From Candidatus Butyricicoccus avistercoris (lineage in GTDB: Bacteria > Bacillota > Clostridia > Oscillospirales > Butyricicoccaceae), in the NCBI GenBank assembly GCA_019113005.1, contig DXIE01000028.1, forward strand, positions 1 through 64,000: a stretch of 64,000 nt of DNA, read 5' to 3'. Numbering within the stretch: position 1 is the first letter of the stretch; each line of letters opens with the position of its first letter. The translations under genes were made by a program, and so were the position numbers. A model generated the notes under the pieces. That model worked only from the letters and a program-made list of their open reading frames with translations. It was not told the origin of the DNA and did not search any database. Positions 63,856-64,000 of the stretch are shown here, one piece after another.

Positions 63856-64000
63856 TTATAGAGCTTGCGATGCAATATCCTTAAAGCGTTGACGAGCTTT
63901 TTGAACCTCTGCAAGACCTAAAGCCACAGATTCTTCTGTACGTTTTAGTGTGTCCTCACAGTATTCATTAGCCACCTTGCGAAGCTCTCTAGCTTGAATT
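63856..64000 (-). CDS. 3' end of an unrecognised, probably coiled-coil gene (runs off the right edge)
   Basis: The last 47 codons before a TAA stop codon. The peptide is rich in Glu, Lys, Arg and Ala (RELRKVANEYCED, then KARQRFKDI) with a heptad-like pattern and no Gly or Pro clusters. It resembles the C-termini of short helical proteins annotated as ATPase-like or DivIVA-like in Clostridia, but the family cannot be fixed from this fragment. It shares orientation with the division cluster but is separated from it by a terminator and two promoters. Confidence 0.6.
   Translation of the reverse strand, partial: IQARELRKVANEYCEDTLKRTEESVALGLAEVQKARQRFKDIASQAL

Overview
The window looks like a chromosomal segment of a low-GC, flagellated Gram-positive bacterium of the Firmicutes, most likely a member of the Clostridia. 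Reasons: the flagellar order fliW-csrA beside flgM-flgN-flgK-flgL and the yviE-like gene as in Bacillus; an EcfA1-EcfA2-EcfT-truA block; T-box, tandem glycine and cobalamin RNA switches; a meso-DAP type MurE motif; an S-layer-homology (SLH) protein; and several YlqG/YlqH, DUF4363 and DUF4358 type genes. No rRNA, tRNA, CRISPR, phage or insertion sequence was seen.

Layout. 1-3.5 kb (-): ECF vitamin-transporter energizing module (ecfA1, ecfA2, ecfT), start of truA, and an RlmI-like methyltransferase. 3.7-7.6 kb: an orphan FtsE-like ATPase, a chemoreceptor and a hemerythrin on one strand, with a membrane-anchored C39-like protein divergent. 7.8-25.2 kb: late flagellar and chemotaxis region: fliT-like, fliS, fliD; a plus-strand parA plus ComFB-domain gene pair; csrA, fliW, yviE-like, flgL, flgK, flgN, flgM; cheB, cheR, cheW, cheA; then plus-strand FliK-like, FlhB-C-like and PilZ genes. 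25.2-30.2 kb: a 1661-residue SLH surface protein. 30.3-32.2 kb: a YgiQ radical SAM protein. 32.3-37.6 kb (-): ilvB-ilvN-ilvC-ilvD behind a T-box leader. 37.7-46.7 kb: mixed membrane and envelope genes (DUF421, DUF4363, DUF1275, an alanine/glycine symporter under a tandem glycine riboswitch, two flavodoxin-fold proteins, two lipoproteins, and an MBOAT/DHHW O-acylation pair). 46.8-49.7 kb: cobalamin riboswitch and cbiMNQO cobalt transporter. 49.8-50.9 kb: corA with a structured leader. 50.9-63.6 kb (-): division and cell-wall cluster rsmH-ftsL-pbp-murE-murF-mraY-ftsW-murG-ftsQ, then ftsZ. The right edge holds the 3' end of an unrecognised coiled-coil-like gene.

How the parts work together. The flagellar block joins export chaperones (FliS, FliT-like, FlgN), hook-filament junction and cap proteins (FlgK, FlgL, FliD), the anti-sigma factor FlgM, and the FliW/CsrA translational loop with the chemotaxis core. 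Between fliD and csrA, where flagellin (hag) sits in Bacillus, there is instead an opposite-strand pair: an orphan ParA ATPase and a protein with six short repeats resembling the CheY-binding N-terminus of FliM/FliN, ending in a ComFB domain. This is the strongest candidate for an undescribed system. The second is the leader of corA, where four complementary arms (A-B-C-D) can form two mutually exclusive structures, one of which hides the ribosome binding site. The third is a perfect Firmicutes-type LexA operator in the promoter region of the division cluster.

All calls rest on reading motifs, gene order and base-pairing by eye; no database search or folding program was run. Start codons were moved from the longest open frame where a Shine-Dalgarno (SD) sequence clearly pointed to an internal start.
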